Below, in pieces: positions 7,131 through 9,727 of a stretch of 9,727 nt of DNA. Each line of letters opens with the position of its first letter. The first letter of the stretch is position 1. Under the pieces are notes generated by a model, which had not been told where the DNA came from, ran no database searches, and saw only the letters and a program-made list of their open reading frames with translations. Source of the DNA: JAGXOF01 sp046545575 (lineage in GTDB: Bacteria > Chloroflexota > Dehalococcoidia > SZUA-161 > SpSt-899); contig JBKGZM010000070.1 of assembly GCA_046545575.1 (NCBI GenBank), positions 1-9,727 of the forward strand, in the 5' to 3' direction. The position numbers were made by a program, and so were the translations under genes.

Positions 7131-7709
7131 TCACTTTATTACCTTGAAAAGGATTTGTGTTGGATGTTCTTCGCTACCTTTTCTCCCGCTATAATAACTA
7201 GCCTTCTCTAATTTGAATTCAGGGAGGATCCTCAGCCAATCCTCTTTTTTCATTAATCTTTCGTCACCAAAATCCTGCCCGGGGTACCAAAATGAAGGGA
7301 CGCTAAAGAGGACCTTCCTGGAAACCCGTAACTGTTCCCAAAGCAGTTTTCCGATATCATCATCAGCGAAATGCTCGAAAAAACCTTGTGAGAAGCAAAC
7401 ATCAAAGCTGTCATTATCAAATGGCAGATTGAAGGCATCGGCTTTCTTGAAAGTCACCTTTTCACCGAAGTTGGCGTCATTGTGTTGTGCAATTTTTGAT
7501 ACGCCATCACTGTTATCGACTGATACCACATTATAACCGAGGTGTGATAAAAAGATGCTCAGGTTTCCGGTTCCAGTAGCAACTTCTAGTATATTCCGCC
7601 CGCTGGATGTTACTTCAATTAACAAGGGTTTATGATCCCATATATTATTGATATACCTTTCCAGAGAGAGCGGCCTTTCTTTGTAGTATTGTTCCCAATC
7701 CGTAGGCAC
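7131..7709 (-). CDS. Class I SAM-dependent methyltransferase, 192 aa
   Basis: A small soluble methyltransferase with the Rossmann-like SAM fold. Motif I is LEVATGTGNL (41-50), the acidic end of strand 2 that holds the SAM ribose is in VSVDNSD (Asp65), and the later motif is DAFNLPFDNDSFDVCFSQG (91-109) with FFEH following. The substrate is unknown. Its place behind a GT4 glycosyltransferase suggests a sugar or lipid-linked substrate, which is inference. The length is normal for stand-alone Methyltransf_11-type enzymes. The start is awkward: the only in-frame canonical start is GTG 7709, which overlaps the AGGAGGTG motif, and an in-frame TAG lies two codons upstream. An ACG six bases further in would be better spaced. 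The gene overlaps the glycosyltransferase end by 65 bases, so coupling is likely. It ends about 12 bp from the ftsK relic. Confidence 0.85.
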   Translation of the reverse strand: MPTDWEQYYKERPLSLERYINNIWDHKPLLIEVTSSGRNILEVATGTGNLSIFLSHLGYNVVSVDNSDGVSKIAQHNDANFGEKVTFKKADAFNLPFDNDSFDVCFSQGFFEHFADDDIGKLLWEQLRVSRKVLFSVPSFWYPGQDFGDERLMKKEDWLRILPEFKLEKASYYSGRKGSEEHPTQILFKVIK

Positions 7710-8712
7710 CTCCTACCATCTTATAGACCTCCAGTGTTTGCTTGGCTGTGTTTTCCCATGAAAACCTCATTGCTTGCTCCAACCCCTTCCTAATCATATT
7801 ATCTCTTACTTCAGTATCAGTTAAAACTTGCCTCATCGCTTGAGTCAGGCTATCAGTATCGTGCGGGTCAACCATGATGCCTGCCTGGCCTACTACCTCT
7901 GGCAATGAAGAGGTATTAGATGTTACTACCGGGCAACCACAAGCCATGGCCTCAAGCGGTGGAAGACCAAAACCCTCATACAGTGAGGGATAGGCAAGCA
8001 AGGCAGCCGAGGAATAATAGTAGGCTAGGTCCAGTTCAGAAATATGACCAACAAAAATGACATCCTCAGTTATCCCTAAGCTGGATAACTTTTTCACCGT
8101 ATCGTTTCGGAACTGTTTGGATCTTCCTGGGCTTCCAACATTCACTAGCTTTAACTCGGGGAAATTGTGTCTTAGCGTAGCAAACGCCTCAAAAAGCCGG
8201 CCTAGGTTTTTGCGCGGCCTTTCTGAGCCGACATACAGTATGTAAGGCTTATCAAGGAGCCTCACATCATGTGGTTTGAAGATATTATGGTCCACTCCAT
8301 TGTAGATTACGCTAATCCTACTTTCTGGTATGTTGAGGTACTTGACCAAGTCGTTTTTAGTGGTTTGGGATATTGCTATTATGTGGCTTGCCTTTTTGAT
8401 ATACCTTGTGTCAAGTCTGAGCCCTATTTTCTCGCTCATGTTTTCCGGGACAAAATTAAAGCAACATCGCACTAGGTCATGCGCCGTAACTATAAATGGC
8501 TGATTAAGAAATAGGGCGTACCTGGCAAAGTGCTGATTTGGCAGATGAACAATGCTGCCCTGACCTTTGATAAACCTTGCCAGCTTATAAGCCTGTGCTA
8601 TAGAGAGATACCTCCTAGTGGTGATTTTCTTGACATCCAATCTCTTGGCTATTTCCTGGCTATAAATATCTAATCCAGATTGCTCATTGGTTACGACCAA
8701 CAACACTACCAC
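7645..8712 (-). CDS. GT4-family glycosyltransferase (GT-B fold), 355 aa
   Basis: A retaining glycosyltransferase that transfers a sugar from a nucleotide-sugar donor, probably at the inner face of the membrane in glycan or glycolipid assembly. The N-terminal half has HIIAIS and VIYNGVDHNIF (136-145), the usual join to the donor domain. The C-terminal half has YVGSERPRKNL (160-170, with the phosphate-binding R and K) and EGFGLPPLEAMACGCPVV (246-263), the E-x7-E donor signature. The nearest relatives are mannosyl- or rhamnosyltransferase-like GT4 enzymes, but the sugar cannot be read from sequence. The GTG start lacks an ideal Shine-Dalgarno (GGAAGG lies about 14 bases upstream). The last 22 residues after LEVYKMV look unlike the family and overlap the next gene's start, so the original stop may have been lost. 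It is transcribed with the HAD gene upstream and the methyltransferase downstream. Confidence 0.9.
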   Translation of the reverse strand: MVVLLVVTNEQSGLDIYSQEIAKRLDVKKITTRRYLSIAQAYKLARFIKGQGSIVHLPNQHFARYALFLNQPFIVTAHDLVRCCFNFVPENMSEKIGLRLDTRYIKKASHIIAISQTTKNDLVKYLNIPESRISVIYNGVDHNIFKPHDVRLLDKPYILYVGSERPRKNLGRLFEAFATLRHNFPELKLVNVGSPGRSKQFRNDTVKKLSSLGITEDVIFVGHISELDLAYYYSSAALLAYPSLYEGFGLPPLEAMACGCPVVTSNTSSLPEVVGQAGIMVDPHDTDSLTQAMRQVLTDTEVRDNMIRKGLEQAMRFSWENTAKQTLEVYKMVGGAYGLGTILQRKAALSGKVYQ

Positions 8713-8783
8713 TTTCTCATCACTACCTTCCTAGTATCCCGGTCCTAGCAATGTCAAGCTACAATTGCGATAGGCCTTTACAT

Positions 8784-9275
8784 TTAGGCAAGCAACATAG
8801 GCAACTCAAAGAGGCTATTGATTATGAAATCAGGTTTCCCTTCACTGCTATGTATCGCATCACTATAACGGGGATTCCATCTGAACCACACACTTTTCAT
8901 GCCAGATCTATTTGCCCCAACAATATCCGCATCAATCCTGTTGCCAATCATAACGGCATTTGCAGCTTTGATGCCAAGCCTTGCCAATGTTGTCTTGAAA
9001 ATTTCTGGATAGGGCTTTTCAATGCCCACCTCCTCAGAAATTATCATGGCGTCGAAATAATGTTGTAAGCCGGTAGCTTTCAAAATGTTCCCTGCACCGG
9101 CACTATCTCCATTGGCTATCATGGCAATCCTATAACCCTCTTTTCTGAGAGCTTCCAAAACTTCAAATGCACCCTCGATGACATCAGCAGTAATAGCTAT
9201 TCCGGAGCGATTATGGATAACGGTTTCTTCAGCTATCAAGGTATCTCCTAAGTCAAAGCATACAGCTTTAATCAT
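8784..9275 (-). CDS. HAD-superfamily hydrolase, 163 aa
   Basis: A small cytoplasmic HAD-fold protein. The nucleophile Asp8 is in FDLGDTL (7-13), a helical cap follows, then motif II IANGDS (53-58), motif III Lys87 in EKPYPEIF, and motif IV GNRIDADI (111-118) before a final AGM-type stretch (GMKSVWFRW). The usual second aspartate of motif I (DxDxT) is glycine, the motif II Ser/Thr is alanine, and the usual GD of motif IV is GN. Similar FDLGDTL/GNR variants exist in poorly characterised HADs, so it may be an atypical phosphatase or a non-phosphatase. I start at ATG 9275, with AAGGTG four bases upstream. A GTG 15 bases further up would add five residues but is less well placed. It is 71 bp ahead of the glycosyltransferase gene on the same strand. 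The substrate is unknown; a sugar phosphate is a guess from context. Confidence 0.85.
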   Translation of the reverse strand: MIKAVCFDLGDTLIAEETVIHNRSGIAITADVIEGAFEVLEALRKEGYRIAMIANGDSAGAGNILKATGLQHYFDAMIISEEVGIEKPYPEIFKTTLARLGIKAANAVMIGNRIDADIVGANRSGMKSVWFRWNPRYSDAIHSSEGKPDFIINSLFELPMLLA

Positions 9276-9399
9276 GATGCACCTTGCCACCCTTCCGTGA
9301 TTTTAATCCCTTGCGCCGTGACTCCTCTCGACGCAACTCCCGGAAATCCTTTACCTTACCACAACGCTTACATCGGCCAACATCTTTAGAATCTATAAT
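9268..9399 (-). pseudogene. Possible relic of a zinc-ribbon (HNH/endonuclease VII-like) domain
   Basis: Directly after the stop of the methyltransferase remnant, and in the same frame, 43 sense codons run to a TAA at 9268 that overlaps the HAD start. They encode a basic peptide with CKRCGKVKDFRELRR and later RRKGLKSRKGGK. This resembles the zinc-ribbon start of phage-type HNH or endonuclease VII-like proteins (CxxCG...F...GL.S.CxxC), except that the second cysteine pair would be replaced by R and G. There is no in-frame start codon near the front. I regard it as a decayed fragment at best, and a chance frame is possible. Confidence 0.25.
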
Positions 9400-9674
9400 T
9401 CAATAGTGTATGCATTTCTCCTTTGCCGCCACTACTGTGGTGTCAACAGACTGCATGATGGTGAAATCTCTGGAGTGTTTAAGGTATCCCTCAACAACTT
9501 GGGCAGGCCCAGGCTTATCACAGTCGTGAAGAGCAACTATGGTGCCCGGCAATAGGTATCGCTTCCAAGAAAGAAGGTCATGCTTTACATCCTGATAGTC
9601 ATGGGAAGCATCAATCCAAAGTAAGCCAACCATCTCCCGCCAGCGCTTAGCAGCCCTGTCCGAAGTTGTAACTA
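9400..9674 (-). pseudogene. C-terminal part of a CmcI/Methyltransf_24-like methyltransferase, truncated
   Basis: The readable protein begins at VVTTSDRAAKRW and continues through LLWIDASHDYQDVKHDLLSW and LPGTIVALHDC, the C-terminal half of a class I SAM-dependent methyltransferase of the CmcI-like type. The DxSHxY and LHDC motifs are typical. The N-terminal SAM-binding glycine loop, expected about 100 residues earlier, is missing. Family resemblance stops at about 9674, exactly where an inverted-repeat end like that of the MITE begins. The frame does continue to an ATG at 9711 and an in-frame TAA at 9724-9726, but those codons lie inside the putative element. The rest of the gene may lie beyond the window on the far side of the element. 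Such enzymes often sit in surface-sugar clusters, matching the neighbours. Truncation is seen; its cause is inferred. Confidence 0.6.
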
Positions 9675-9727
9675 CAGAACTCGGGACCAAAGGAGCAGTC
9701 AGGCACAACATATTGAATATAATTTAG
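9675..9727. mobile_element. One end of a second, divergent MITE-like element (cut by window edge)
   Basis: The sequence from 9675 begins CAGAACTCGGGACCAAAGG, matching the left inverted end at 6827 in 15 of 20 positions, including all of CAGAACTC and the following GAC. About 45 bases in, ATAATTT occurs at nearly the same distance as in the right arm of the first element. The preceding five bases are AACTA (9670-9674), close to the AACTT target of the first copy. The other end is outside the window, so neither length nor target duplication can be confirmed. Confidence 0.5.

Noticed and set aside
7213..7536. A 107-codon plus-strand open frame opposite the methyltransferase
   Set aside because: It is the antisense shadow of a gene with clear SAM-binding motifs.
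1..9727. CRISPR arrays, tRNA and rRNA genes
   Set aside because: No regularly spaced repeats, no tRNA T-loop/anticodon pattern and no rRNA signature were seen in any gap.

Overview
This window looks like chromosomal DNA from a bacterium of moderate GC content. All intact genes lie on the minus strand. An XPB-type repair helicase next to a second protein with XPB/Ssl2-like domains, a hexameric-type glutamate dehydrogenase and an FtsK relic suit Chloroflexota (Dehalococcoidia-like) or a related deep-branching Gram-positive-type lineage. That placement is inference; there is no rRNA or other marker to settle it.

Layout from right to left, in the direction of transcription. At the right edge (9675-9727) is what appears to be one end of a transposable element. 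It cuts off the N-terminal part of a CmcI-like methyltransferase (9400-9674). After that come a possible zinc-ribbon relic (9268-9399), a HAD-family hydrolase (8784-9275), a GT4 glycosyltransferase (7645-8712) and a small SAM-dependent methyltransferase (7131-7709). The last three resemble a piece of a surface-glycan or glycoconjugate cluster. Next is a genetic scrapyard (about 6540-7119): a frameshifted fragment of an ftsK/spoIIIE gene on the plus strand, split by a 188-bp MITE-like element with 20-bp inverted ends and an AACTT duplication. Removing the element and one AACTT restores the FtsK reading frame exactly. Glutamate dehydrogenase (5028-6281) follows, with its own extended -10 promoter and a hairpin that could hide its ribosome-binding site. 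A 378-bp gap without a recognised gene leads to a compact three-gene operon (692-4649): XPB helicase, a 76-residue protein, and a 693-residue XPB/Ssl2-like-domain protein. An 81-residue orphan gene (367-612) with a good Shine-Dalgarno sequence follows, then about 366 bp in which I recognise nothing.

The most interesting points are two. First, an apparent family of short inverted-repeat elements: the complete ftsK copy and the divergent end at the right edge share CAGAACTCnnGAC termini, and both sit in broken genes. Second, in the repair operon the 76-residue middle protein looks like a free-standing copy of a subdomain that is also visible in both flanking proteins. The operon promoter also carries a perfect 13-bp palindrome between its -35 and -10 boxes, a candidate operator.
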